64,000 nucleotides of DNA from Adiantum capillus-veneris (lineage: Eukaryota > Streptophyta > Polypodiopsida > Polypodiales > Pteridaceae). Location of the stretch: assembly GCA_014529385.2 (NCBI GenBank), contig CM043965.1, positions 16,877,912 through 16,941,911 of the forward strand, read 5' to 3'. Positions within the stretch are counted from its first letter, which is position 1, and each line of letters starts with the position of its first letter. A program made the position numbers and the translations under genes. Positions 46,017 through 57,215 of the stretch are shown piece by piece. Under the pieces are notes generated by a model, which searched no databases, was not told the DNA's origin, and was given only the letters and a program-made list of their open reading frames with translations.

Positions 46017-48800
46017 AAACTGTAGGTGCTCTTGTGAGAATCCGATGTCTCAAAATACTTATTCAACCAGCTCTTTCTCCACTTGGGGTGGATATCCTCG
46101 GAGCCTTCTGCATGCATATCCTTGTATAGTCTTTCTTTTACCTGTAATAGCTCTACTTTGATCAAAGGGTAAGGCAATGATTGTTGATGCCATTGTGCAT
46201 TGATTTGGTTGGGAGTGAGTTGAGTTACATTGATCAAGTGAAGAACTCCCAATCCATCATTGCTTTCCATTCTGCATCTGTTTCTTGGGCAACCTGCTCT
46301 TTGAGTGCATCTTCCTCAGCTTTAGAAAGCTAGACCATGGTCACTTTCTCAGTATCAATCAGTGGTACTTGGAAATACTCATTTCCTTCTAGCCCTTCCA
46401 TAGGTTGTGTTTCCATCTCAGCAAAAGAGATTGAGGGAATGTCAACAATTGGTTGCGCAGAGGTACCGGCTTCTTCCTGATGTTCTGGCTGTCCCTCTCT
46501 CAGCAGCTGATTGACTCTCTTTAGTTCATCTATCTCATTGAGCAATTGCTCTTCTCTTTGGACACACATCAAGGCAGGGATTGTCTTTGTGATTTCTCTA
46601 GCTTCAGCTCTAGCTCAAGATCCTTGTTTCTTTTTTCCAAAGTCTTATAGACTTCATATGTACTTTTGATCGAGGCAACAATACGATTTTCTCTTGTGTC
46701 TCTCAAAAGGGCTTCCTGATCATTGATCCTTTGCTCATAGTATTGCATAGAAGCATTTGCTACATTGAGCTGCACTTAGATCTTTTATACTGAGAGAGTA
46801 GTGGTGAGGAGCTTATTTGTTACTTCTGTCAGCTGTCGATCTTTGGTCTTGTAGGCATCGGATAACTTGGTTAGAAGCTCTCCCAGCTCCTCTATTTCTT
46901 TTTGCTGCTTCTCTTTGGCTAGCAGGTGATGTTGCGCTTCATCTTTTGATTCTTTGATCTGTCTCTATAGATCTGAAATTATGTTCATCCTGTCATCCAG
47001 CTCTCCTTGTAGAGCATCGATGACTAGCTCAAGATCTTTAGCCTTAGCACTGCGGTTAAGTGCTGCCATTTGCATTTTTTTGATCATCACCTGCATCTGC
47101 TTGGCATATTCATTGACCTGCATGATAAATTCGTTGTTTGTTTCCCATTCTTTAGACTATGTAGGCTATCTAGAAGTTTCAACCCTTTTAGTGTGTGGCT
47201 CTTTAGCTGGTGCTGTGGTTGCGATGAGGGTTCTACTTCTCCTTGAGGCGTTGCGGTTGCCTGAGCTGCTTTTGTTGCTTGAGACTTTGTGGATTCCTCT
47301 GTTGTTTCTGGTTGGGTGGTCGTAGACGGTTTTGCCTCAGTTTTTTCTATTTCTTTTGGTTGTTCAAAACTTGCTACTACATGTTCCTGGTGTTCAGGCT
47401 CCTTTTCTTTGGCTTTCTCGCCCTCATTGGGTTTATCTATTGGTGAAGGTCTCGGGCTTGGCATTGGGTGGTCTTCTTGATTCGTAGCGGATGATGTGGG
47501 ATTTGGTGACATCTCTTCATGGTCACGGTGTGTCTCACTTTGTTCAGTAGCCTCGGTTTGTCTCTATTGCTCTGATGCATCTTCCCTTGCTTTTCTCTCA
47601 GCTTCTTGAGCTTCTTTCAACTTTAGGGCTTCTGCTTCTGCATACATGCATTCAAGAAATTCTGTAGGGTCCTCTGCTTCTTTCCTTGCAGGGTTTTTGG
47701 TCCTAGGTCTCCTTATCTCTCTTGGAATCCATCTTTTTGGGTCCTCCCCTGCAGCTTGGTGGCTTCTTTCATAAGTTTGTTTTTCTCTTTCAAACCTCGC
47801 CTTCTATTGTTGAGGTTCTTCCTAGTGTGTGGCTACAACTTTCTTCTTCATTTCTTCAATTCTGGCCCTTCTTTCCTCATTGTCCAATCTCTCACTGCTA
47901 TGAGATTTGTGGCAGCTTTCAACAAATTCTTTGTCTGACTTATATACTCTCTTTGATGAACGTGTGGCTCTTGGAGAAGTTTGCGCAGATACAATCCATG
48001 TGTTTTGATCTGGGGCTGGCGGCACATTGTTTGCCATGCCAATAGCATGATATGCTATTCTCATCAGCACTTCAGGGGAACCCAGATAGGTGATTTTACC
48101 TTCTTTCTTTATGCCTTTCAGCATTGGCAACACATACTGTGCATGATCAATTGGCTGCCTGGTTGTCGACTTCAAGACCTGAGTGACGGTGGTTGCAACC
48201 GCATGGTTTGGGGTGGTGTACCATGGCACTCTCTTTGACAAAAAGTGAAAGTGTTGATGGTATAGGCAAGTTGGTTCTTCCACTTGCCTTTGGAAGAGAT
48301 TGAAAAAAATGGCAGCAGTAGTCTCGAGTCCGCATCGTCATACCCTCAATAGGCAGCTTCAGTGCCTCGGCTACAATCTCTTTTGTGATTACTACTTTGA
48401 CTTTCTACCCTTGTTGATCGGTGATTTGGACTGACCCATCCTCTTTAATTGTAGACAGTAGTTCATATGCTTTTTGGAAATCTACACCGCATGGTTCCTG
48501 GTTGTAGAATTCTGTGAGGCCCAGTATTCTGTTAGCTTCTTTGGTGTCTGGCTTGGCAGCTACATCATTTATCTCTTTTGGTAGCATTTGCAGTCCCACT
48601 TGGTCTCCTTCTTCGCTCTTGAACCTGCGTGTGAGAACCGTGGTGTTGTTTTCTTCAAGCTCTTCTCTTGACAAGTATTGCCTTGGCTGTCTTTACTGAA
48701 CTTGGGTCTAGTTGATAGGGTGGCAACTCTTGCAACCTCTCTTTCCGGGACACCCTTTTCTTGGCCTTCTCGGAGGCAGCTTGCATTGCTCCTAATAAGG
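46017..48800 (-). pseudogene. Element X protein, main part (unknown family shared with Y)
   Basis: Several frames together align with the Y protein. The N-terminal block contains LQMLPKEINDV and STIKEDGSVQITDQQG. The second block is YHQHFHFLSKR ... THRQPIDHAQYV-like ... SPEVLMRIAYHAIG. A low-complexity Glu/Pro/Thr linker (47087-47512) and a coiled-coil stretch (about 46570-47090) follow. The late block is PYPLIKVELLQVKERLY...PKWRKSWLNKY (46080-46170). Many frameshifts and stops show it is older or faster decaying than Y. No enzymatic motif was seen. It may be a Gag-like structural protein (inference). Confidence 0.55.
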
Positions 48801-50400
48801 GAGTATAATGTCCAAGTTAGAAAATTTTGCAGATCCCGCACTGAAATACCTGAGTCTGAATTGCTAACAAATAATGTCTATTTTGCTTCAAATTAATTTT
48901 GGAGCATGCATAGATGCATAAAAACATGTAGCAATCAAAACCATACAGTTCAGGCAAAAATTGCAACAAAAGCAAATAATTGCGATTATTTACAGTTCGG
49001 GATTTTTTCCAACTTTTTGCATTTTTGACATGATAGGCTTGAACTACATGGCATTTAGGTGCTCTAAGTGAAGTGTGGGTTCATTTGAGTGCACAGGGTG
49101 GAGATGGTGCCAGATTTAGGCTTTGAGACTTTGAAAGAGTAGATATATTAAGATTTTGAGTTTTTGAGATCCAAATTTGCTCAAACTTGGTCAATGGACT
49201 TGGGACATCATGGTCTTTGGTCTCATAAGGTCAAAGTTGCAATTTTCATCCATTTTGACAAGAAAGTAGATAATCACGATTATTAACTTTTTCATCAAAA
49301 TGTACATTTTTTGGCGCAACTTGGTTCTATGCATGATGTAGACTCTATGTATGAGATATGGGGTGATTTGGACAAAAAAAATATGACAGATAACTCAAAA
49401 ATTGGATTGGAAAGACTTCTTTGCGTTTTTTGACAATTTTCAAGTTTTTCTTTATCATTTTGGCTCATACTTGAAATGTGGCATGTAATAGATGTGTACA
49501 AGTGATAGGTGAAGTAAAGGGGTCATTTTCAAGCCAAAAAAACACAAAAGTAAATAATCACGATTATTTACAACAGTCAGTTTTTTTGCTAAACTTGACA
49601 ATTTGATGACCTAGACATATTGAATACATCTAAAACAAGTCCTAAATTGAATTTGGTAAAGTTTTGTCATGTCGGTATCACTTCATGTTTTGTTGACTCT
49701 GAAATCACCGTTTTTTGTGACTAGATGGCGTGTGGAGTTGGTTAGTCACTTTTGAAGCTATGGACTTGTCCGCTACATAGTCCTGATGCTACCCATCAAG
49801 TTTTGGCCCATTTGGAGTCAGTTTGACTTCATATGTCAAATTTGACGCTTTGTAGCTTTCGATCTGTTTTTTGGTTTTCGAGAGCTTGCCTTGACTATTT
49901 TCACAAAACCATCCAGGTACATTGTGTATAGACCCAATCTATAAGCTATTTGTGGAGTCAGAATCCAATTCTGGCATCTAGAAAAAACCTAGATTTTCTA
50001 CTTGGAACCCCCTTCAACCCCGGCTGAATGGTCATATGGTGATATAGAAGTGTTCTATTACATGGAGGCATGCTACAAGTCCTGTCCAATTTGGTTGAGC
50101 TGACAAGCCGCTATGGTCAATTTTGGGTCGTAGGACTTTGTGCACTGCTGGGTGTCTAGGGTTTTTTCCTGAGCCTAGACTTGCTACCCGGCCATATAGA
50201 ATTGATCTGACAAGCCGCTATGGTCAATTTTGGGTCGTAGGACTTTGTGCACTGCTGGGTGTCTAGGGTTTTTTCCTGAGCCTAGACTTGCTACCCGGCC
50301 ATATAGAATTGATCATTGATAAGCTTAGAACTTACCCATCATATCTTGTGTGAGACGGCAATGTAAAAGGGAGACAATGGACTCCGGAAATCGCGCGCAA
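48801..50400 (-). other. Element X leader with periodic palindromes and a 107-bp tandem duplication
   Basis: No gene was recognised. Near-palindromes with arms GTAAATAATC / GATTATTTAC lie at 48972-48993, 49266-49287 and 49550-49571, spaced 294 and 284 bp. A perfect 107-bp tandem duplication is at 50101-50314. Confidence 0.6.
50101..50314. repeat. Perfect 107-bp tandem duplication
   Basis: Units 50101-50207 and 50208-50314 (TGACAAGCCGCTATGG ... GAATTGATC) appear identical by eye. This implies a recent event in an otherwise decayed element. Confidence 0.93.
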
Positions 50401-51059
50401 AGAAGGTCGAGAGCTCTCTTCTCTAAGAGTGACTAGTGGAAATGAGGTGATTTTGAACTACCTTGGATATCTATACTCGGACTTCCCAAACTATTTTTCC
50501 CAAATTTCCTTGTTAGTCCTACTAGGTCATAAAATCTATGCTAGACTCAAAAATTTCTTCAATCGGATTCCGGTAGCTCATTCTACAAGAATTTACGAAA
50601 GTAGGCCTTGGCAGCCTAATTTAGGCTGCTCGCTTCCATTTGTCGATTTGACTGAATTTTTTTGTGCATGTTGGCCTTGTCCTTTTCATCATCACTGTAT
50701 CTTCAATTTTTCCATCTGAGGTCATTTGCTATTTATTATTAATTTTTGACATGTTTATTAAAAAATCAAAGAAAATAACAAAATGCACTAAAACAGCAAA
50801 GTGAAAAATAAATAATTAGAAAAATCCATTGAAAAACAAAGCTTTATTGTTTTTGGAGGGATTTCTCCATTTTTAAGTCCCATTCTCAAGAAAAAATGAT
50901 GAAAATAACAAAAAAAGATCATTTTTTGATGATTTTTTGATGATATATACACTATTTACACTCATCGAGGGGATGTTATCAGCTAAATTTCCCCTGTTGA
51001 TGATTTTTTAAGGGAATTATTAAGTAATTTTGCAAACAATCACACGTTAACATCAAACA
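50401..51059 (-). repeat. Probable 3' LTR start of G2 and unresolved X/G2 border
   Basis: On the minus strand, GAAGAGGGAGGAAAG (51060-51075) is followed by TGTTTGATGTTAACG, the expected polypurine tract and LTR start of G2. Where the LTR ends and X begins was not resolved. No gene was seen. Confidence 0.4.
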
Positions 51060-51112
51060 CTTTCCTCCCTCTTCAAACGTTGCCCTGATTACTTAGTTCC
51101 CTTCCACCCCTC

Positions 51113-52318
51113 CTAGATGGCGTACTCCGGGATGACTGTGTGCATGGGTTGAAAAGCGTGTCTATGCATATCCTTGGTTGGCTCTACCATGATTTGAACA
51201 TCAATGCATTGCAAACCATTATGTTGTGCAAGAGTTGGATCTTGAGTAATTAACTCAAGGGTTTTTGATGTCGAGGTTTTCTTTTGTTGTCTCCCAAAGA
51301 GAAAATCTTGTAGCTTGTGTGCTCTTTGCTTTATTGTACCATCAGGATGCTTTCGCACACCCATTTCCTAAGTTGTCTTTAATAACACTAATGGTGGTTG
51401 TCGAGCTTTTACCCGCCATTGGTATCTTGGTTTTTCTTGAATGGAAAGTTGCGGTCGAGTGTTGTGAGACTTAACTCTCCACCGCTTCATCGGTTTTAGA
51501 GTTTGCGGAGATAAGTTCTCCTTTTTCCTCCAAATCCATTGTGTTCTAGGTTCTATGCTCGAAGATGCTTCTCTTTGTGTTTTGAACCTTAGAACCTCAT
51601 TTGGTATAATAGATGATGTTCTGGGGCACCCAAATTTGAAGCGTCTTGCATTTAAGTTGTGCCTTTGGTACCCAAATTTACCTAGCTCCTTGCATGCTAC
51701 TTGTAGCATTTACTTGTCTATAGGATGTAGAAGATCGATTGCTTTCTAGTTTTCTCTACTGGTAACCTCCTTTCCATTCCTCTTTGCTTGGTGCAATTGG
51801 AACAATGAGTTGTCCACCTTTAAGTGATAGCTTGAGCTGATTGGTATCCCAATCTAGTACTACATTGTATGTCCTCATCCATGAGAATCCAAGAATCATT
51901 GTTTCATTCATGTACTCATCTGGTAAGCATACAAATTGATAAGGGCATGAACATCCATGTACTATCACATTTAAGTTGACTACTCTCAATGTCGGTGTTG
52001 GGTTCTTGTTGCATCCTTTAATAGTTGATATCCCGATGTGAAACACTGACTTGTTGCTTTCTTGTACGTGGAATAACTGATTGCATTTAATTGAGCTCAT
52101 GTATCGACCAATGAATTTGTGCTATGATTGTTCAGGTGTACTCGGATGCGAAGGTCCATCCCATCTAAACATTCACCATCTGCTGATAGTGCATCTTTTT
52201 GTAATTCCCATAGTCGTTCATCTAGTTCTAGAGTGTTGATGGGAATAGGTACTTGTTGATTTTTGAGAGTAGCTTTCCTTTTGAGTACTCAAAATTGAGC
52301 TTCCTCTTGGGCTTCATC
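51113..52318 (-). pseudogene. G2 C-terminal retropepsin-like domain with W-V-P-K tail
   Basis: It continues the integrase frame through a TAG (52328-52330) and a TGA. It encodes PIPINTLELDERLWELQKD, then LRIRVHLNNHSTNSLVDT, stop, AQLNAISYS, a retropepsin active-site region with TGA where the Gly of DTGA belongs (about 52096-52098). After a frame change comes the flap/end motif ETMILGFSWMRTYNVVLDW (about 51840-51895). The tail carries IWVPKAQLKCKTLQIWVPQ and basic Trp-rich repeats, then an ORF to 51113 through one TAG (51368-51370). A protease at this position, after integrase, is not the standard Ty3 layout. Function is unknown. Confidence 0.65.
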
Positions 52319-52542
52319 AATAACCTGCTATCGTTTTATCTTTCTTTGCTTTGCTGCATGCATCTTTTCTATCAATTCATTGGTTAGTGGCAAATTGTAC
52401 TTCTTTAAATGGCATCCACTAATCCAATTAGCCATTGGCTCACCATCTAAAGTGGACAACTTAGCTGCTCCACTTGGACATACATCTTCAATGACAAACG
52501 GTCTGTTTCCATTTTTCTTAAACTTGGGAATGTGTTGCTTAA
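52319..52542 (-). pseudogene. G2 integrase C-terminal domain
   Basis: KQHIPKFKKNGNRPFVIEDV is followed by PSGAAKLSTLDGEPMANWIS and LKKYNLPLT. This is the usual SH3-like end of plant Ty3 integrases without a chromodomain. It was continuous with 53868 and above before the TIR transposon inserted. Confidence 0.85.
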
Positions 52543-53863
52543 CACTAGGTTGGTAACCTAACAGGACATAAAAGTGTCCTTTCAGGGTTTTGAAAAAAAC
52601 CTCCAAAACCATAGTAGATCCATTCATTTTGTAAAATCCTTTCATGAGATAATAGTTCAAGGCCTACTACACATGGAAAAAATAAGAAACTTGTAAAATT
52701 TCTCATCTTTTTGTCACACCAAGCCTCCAAAGTTGATGGACCAGTACATTTTCATCAAAACAGTCATTTCTTATGTTTTGTTGCATAAAAATAAGATTAG
52801 GGATTTTTGTAGGACTTGAGATAAATTCCCTAGCTTACTTCAATGGGTTGGTGATCAGAACATATGATTGCTTCTCACTCACTATTTTTTGTTTTTCCAA
52901 AAGAAATAGGTACAAAAAAGTTGAATTTTTACCATTCTGCAAACCTATCATCAAAGTTTCAATAGGCATGCTCAATACAAATAATATATGCATGTTTTCT
53001 TAGTTCCCAATTTTCCTTTAGGTTCATAAGGAGCCATGGAGCATGTCAAAAGAATAATACATCTCCTACCAAGGGGAATCTTGGGGACAAAGATGAAGTG
53101 CTAAATACAGCAAACATGAAAAAACTGGGTTCAACATTATGAGTTGTAGAATCCCATAGAAACTATTCAATATCTAGCCAAATTTGATCCTTATGGCTAG
53201 ATATGGTTACTACCTACAAAATGCATGTAGTTGTCACAAGAAACTAAAAATATTGAAAAAGCTATACTTGATATACTAGAATGTTTCGTTTTCTTCTATA
53301 ATTGAAAAAATCAACCATCGTTGTCTACTATGCAAAATAGGGTATTAGGTGCCCCAAAACTCAAGGAATATTAGCTTTATGTTACAATATGCGACATAGA
53401 AAATCAAAATTGCATTTGGATATCATGAAAGCCACCAAAAAAATCATAGAAGAGCTAAAATTGGCTAAAAAACAGGATTTGACAATTTTTGTAATTTGGT
53501 CATAACTTACAACTTTAGCATTTATTTCTCCCTAGAAGCATCAGGACATGTTGAGGACTACTAAAGATAGTTCTCTAGCATTATAGACCTCACAAACATG
53601 AATTCTAGAGTGGTATAGTTGCAAAAAGTTGAAAAAAGCCAAAAACAGGACCCCTTTTTTCACACAGTTTAGGTTGTGAAATGTTGTGCAAGGACAAGGT
53701 TAAAGATGGAATTGATATTCCAAAAAAATGTCGAGTTTTTTTCAGCTCATGAGACAAATTTCTAGACAGATAGCACCTCAAAATCCATTTTGAAATTCTT
53801 GACATAATTCAAGGAAAATGGTCACTTAACAAGACATAAAAGTGTCCCATTACCAACCTAGTG
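52543..53863. mobile_element. Non-autonomous TIR transposon inside the G2 integrase
   Basis: Terminal inverted repeats CACTAGGTTGGTAA (52543-52556) and TTACCAACCTAGTG (53850-53863) are flanked by TTAA on both sides (52539-52542, 53864-53867). Removing the roughly 1.32-kb insert and one flank rejoins the integrase at KGDLVLVYSL / KQHIPKF. Subterminal GACATAAAAGTGTCC copies lie near each end in direct orientation. No transposase ORF is present. CACTA ends suggest the CACTA (CMC) superfamily, but that group normally makes 3-bp duplications, so TTAA leaves the assignment open. Confidence 0.75.
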
Positions 53864-53867
53864 TTAA

Positions 53868-54540
53868 GGGAATAGACTAAAACTAAGTCCCCTTTTTTGA
53901 ATATTTTGGTAACTAGATTGGAATCAAAAACTGTTTTTGTTTTTTCTTTTCTGCATAGATATGAGCTACAACAGTTAGCCTTTGCTCATCAAGATTTTAT
54001 TAATCTTCAAGTCTCTCTGACAATTCATGTCCAAGCTACTCAATATTCTTAGCTACCCTTGGTATCGACAATAGAAATTCTATTGGCAGTATGGCATCAA
54101 GATCATAAACAAGGTTAAAGGGTGCAACATTTAAATCTATCTTGAATGAAACTCTATAAGCCCATAGAGTGGCATGGAGATTCATTTCTTAATGTGTCCT
54201 TCTTGAACTAAACACTTTGATCAATACCCAGCTAAGAAAACTATTCGTATGATCAGCTTGTCCACTTGCTTGTGGGTGATAGGGAGTCGATTTGTTATGG
54301 ATGACCATAAATTCATTAAGCAGATACTCAATTTACTCATTGAGGAAATGAGTTTCCCTATCACTGACAATTTCTATTGGGAGTCCATATCTTGTGAACA
54401 CATACTCATATAAGAATGTGGATGTGGTTTTGGAATCACTCTTTTGGGTTGCTTTAGCCTCTGTCCACTTGGTCAAAAAGTTTGTAGCTAAAATGATATA
54501 CTGAGCTTGGGTTCTATTGAAGCGGTCTGGGGCAGGCAAC
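53868..54540 (-). pseudogene. G2 integrase catalytic core
   Basis: RTQAQYIILATNFLTKWTEA, SDRETHFLNE (second catalytic Asp) and PYHPQASGQADHTN are present. The last is where the Glu of NGQAE is replaced by Asp. LWAYRVSFK and YDLDAILPIEFLL follow, then ERLEDL..LDEQRL and a KKGDLVLVYSL-like end. Several stops and frame changes are present. Confidence 0.82.
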
Positions 54541-54776
54541 AAGAAGAGCAACCTCTAGACACCCTTCAAGGCTCCCGTGCTGCTCAATGGGGCTAGGGCA
54601 CAACACAACACAAACCAAAACAACAAACCCCCATCCAAATCCCAACTACACAAGGGGCACCACCTAGTTTAAGAGCGAACTAGGACGCAAAAGAGGAGAA
54701 TCGTTAGAGCAACCCACAAACAAGCAAGGAATTTACACTAACCCTAACACCAATGGAACACTCTCACACACTAAAA

Positions 54777-54848
<72 letters not shown>

Positions 54849-57215
54849 TGCTCGGGCTGCTTTGAAGTGTATCGTTAATGATCAAGCAAACATAAATATA
54901 TATATGTAAGAAAGAGAGAGCAGGGGGAAGGGGGTGCTTGTTGCACTAATGGCTTCTTACAAATCTGTCATGACCAATCAAAGTGAGATTAGTATTTGTT
55001 CAACATAGTCTGAGTAAATTACACCACAACACATCACAAGAAAAAAGCCACCCCAACCACTGTCTTAAGGCCAGGGGAGTCCTCTCCACCCTGTCGCCCT
55101 CTTACAGCATGTGGGATTTATGGCTAAATTGATAACAGTACCCAGAGACAAGCTATCAAGAACTTACATAAAACACCAAGACACTTACACATCATTATTG
55201 TCCATGACTTCACGTTGGAAGGGAGACAAGGTATCCATGCTTAGTCCAAATTCACCCTCCTTGATTCAGCAAATGTTGGGCTTACTCTAGTAGGAGAAAT
55301 GATAGATTTCCAACTCTCAATTTAATGATCACTCTCTCTTACAATGGCATAGAGTTCCCTTGCTAATCACCCCTAATACAACACATACATATGCCTAATG
55401 CCAATGAGATTCCACTTAAGAGCTCCTTCTCAAGAGGTTGAGCTTGGCTTCTCAAGCTATAGCATAGTGCTCTTTCTTCTCCCCCCTTTTTTGTGCTAGC
55501 TACACCCTCCTTTTATAGCAATTTTGAAGGCTAGGGTTACTCCTCTAACCATGGTTAGGTTAGATTTTCAGCAATTTATCTAATTTCTTTTGCTTGGAAT
55601 TATCAAGAAGTTGGTGGGGAAAGAGAGAGGAGAGAAATGGAGGTGATAGGACTTTTCATAGTCGGTTAGTGTTAGTAGAGTTAGTATTAATTTACAAATG
55701 GAATTGGATATTTACAATGGGAGTATCCATGTAGAATACAAATAAGAAAGAAAAACTCTTAAGAGGTAAGTAAAGGTGGATTTCTTACAAGGTTGATGCT
55801 CCAAGTGTCTTGAGTAGGGCCAATTTTGACGCTTGTTGACGGTCCACTAGCTTTGACGATACATTTTTTCTCCACTCTTGACCTTCCTTGAGAGACAAGG
55901 TAATTGAAGCTGAGTAATCAACCACCATGATGCTGTCTTTTAAGAGAAGAGGCTGAATTTTGTGGTTTTTTTGATAGATATGGGTAATTTGGAGGAGGAA
56001 AAATGAGACTATGTGGTCAATTTTGGAATGGAATTGTGTGTGGCAGGTATTAGTTCACCATGGTTTCTCTTATTCTTCAAGGTTGAGGAGAAGGTGAGTA
56101 GGGTGCAGAGAGGAGTGGTGAGAGAGGTGGGGATGATGAGTGGAGAAGTGTGTGTGAAAGAGGAAAATGATAAAGTGGAAGAGAGAGTGTGGCTGCATAG
56201 CATGGGAAAACTGGGGTCCACTAATAAAATCATAGCTCACAGCTCGTAGCTCAAAAAAATATGAAAAAATTTGAGGCAAAAGTTCATCTCACGGGCTACA
56301 ACTTTTGTTTGTATCACCTTTTCAAATTCGGAGAGCAAGTGAACTTTAAAAATTCAGCAAAACCGACTGTTTTTTTCCACTGCACAAAGTCCTTGTGGGG
56401 TCCTTCTTTGGATGATTCTTTTGAATACCTCCAAGAGTGAGCCCTCCATAGTGCATGTATGCATGCCACCTACCCTTGACCTTATTTGGTAGGTCTATAA
56501 TTGAAGATATTGTTGAGATCATGATATAAGTGAATAGTACAACTAAGAAAATCAAATATTGAGGGGTCTAAAAAATATGTACATGTCAAATATAAATAAT
56601 ATAAGTGGAAAAAATATAAAGGGGTCAAAAGAAATCTCTGTCATTATGAGGCTACCATAAAAAGATAAATATTTTTGGTGTTCTAATTTTTTAGAAAAAA
56701 AACAAAATAGATGTAGGAAGGGAAAAATCACAATAGTGAAAAAATATACACATAAATAAACCTAGTTTTTTTGGATTTTTGTTGGGGTGGAGTTACACCA
56801 AATATAAGAGAAGCTTACATGAAAATATTTCTATATGGAATAAAGAGTATGAAAAATGATAAGAAAAATTGTGGTAATGGTGAGGCAATGTACAGAGCAT
56901 AAATAACACACACCTAAGTAGAAATATTTACATAAATACCAAAATAATTATGAAAAAATCTTTTATTTAGGCCCTATATACAAAGAAATATTTACATACG
57001 CATGGGCCATAATATACTTATATTTTTTATTTTTTTGGCTCAACTAGCCCAATGACTAGCTAATTGAGGGTTTTTTATTTCAGTAAGGAGATATGGGAAA
57101 AGTCCCCTAACTCACACGCACCTATATACAGTGAAAGGGTGAGGGTAACCACAGTGTTTGAGTGATTTGATAGGGTGAGATAAATCACTATGGCAATTAT
57201 AGAGAGCCGAAAAAA
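54541..57215 (-). mobile_element. Unresolved 2.7-kb insertion splitting the G2 integrase (LTR-like, Z-related)
   Basis: The integrase reads into it at about 57216 (WGIDFVGPIQSPAYSDS) and resumes at about 54540 (RTQAQYI). Its left 320 bp resemble the Z LTR end inverted, including a GA microsatellite and CCTAGTT...CTAGGTGGTGCCCC; the last bases resemble the Z primer site. A minus-strand TATA box (GCTATAAAAGGAG) lies at about 55508-55520. Both ends look more like a truncated LTR element than an intact one. No protein gene was recognised inside. The 56013-56249 ORFs are chance. Confidence 0.5.
54780..54845. repeat. GA microsatellite
   Basis: An uninterrupted (GA)n tract of about 66 bp inside the insertion that splits G2. 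It occupies the place equivalent to the (TC)n tract of the Z LTR on the other strand. Confidence 0.97.

Larger units (their letters stand above)
41175..50400 (-). mobile_element. Element X: minus-strand LTR element with a long protein gene and no visible pol
   Basis: From 3' to 5' on the minus strand: LTR (41175-41552), polypurine tract, protein C-terminus (41770-42072), copia-1 insertion (42073-46016), rest of the protein (46017-48800) and a non-coding leader with periodic palindromes (48801-about 50400). No RT, RNase H or integrase of its own is seen. A matching 5' LTR was not identified, so the right border is approximate. Confidence 0.6.

Noticed and set aside
47822-48283. X second block as an independent host gene
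   Set aside because: It aligns in order with the Y protein together with its neighbours, so it is part of the element's long gene.
51113-52318. Endogenous pararetrovirus protease
   Set aside because: The region is in frame with a Ty3 integrase and followed by a polypurine tract and LTR-like start; no movement protein or viral coat motif was seen.
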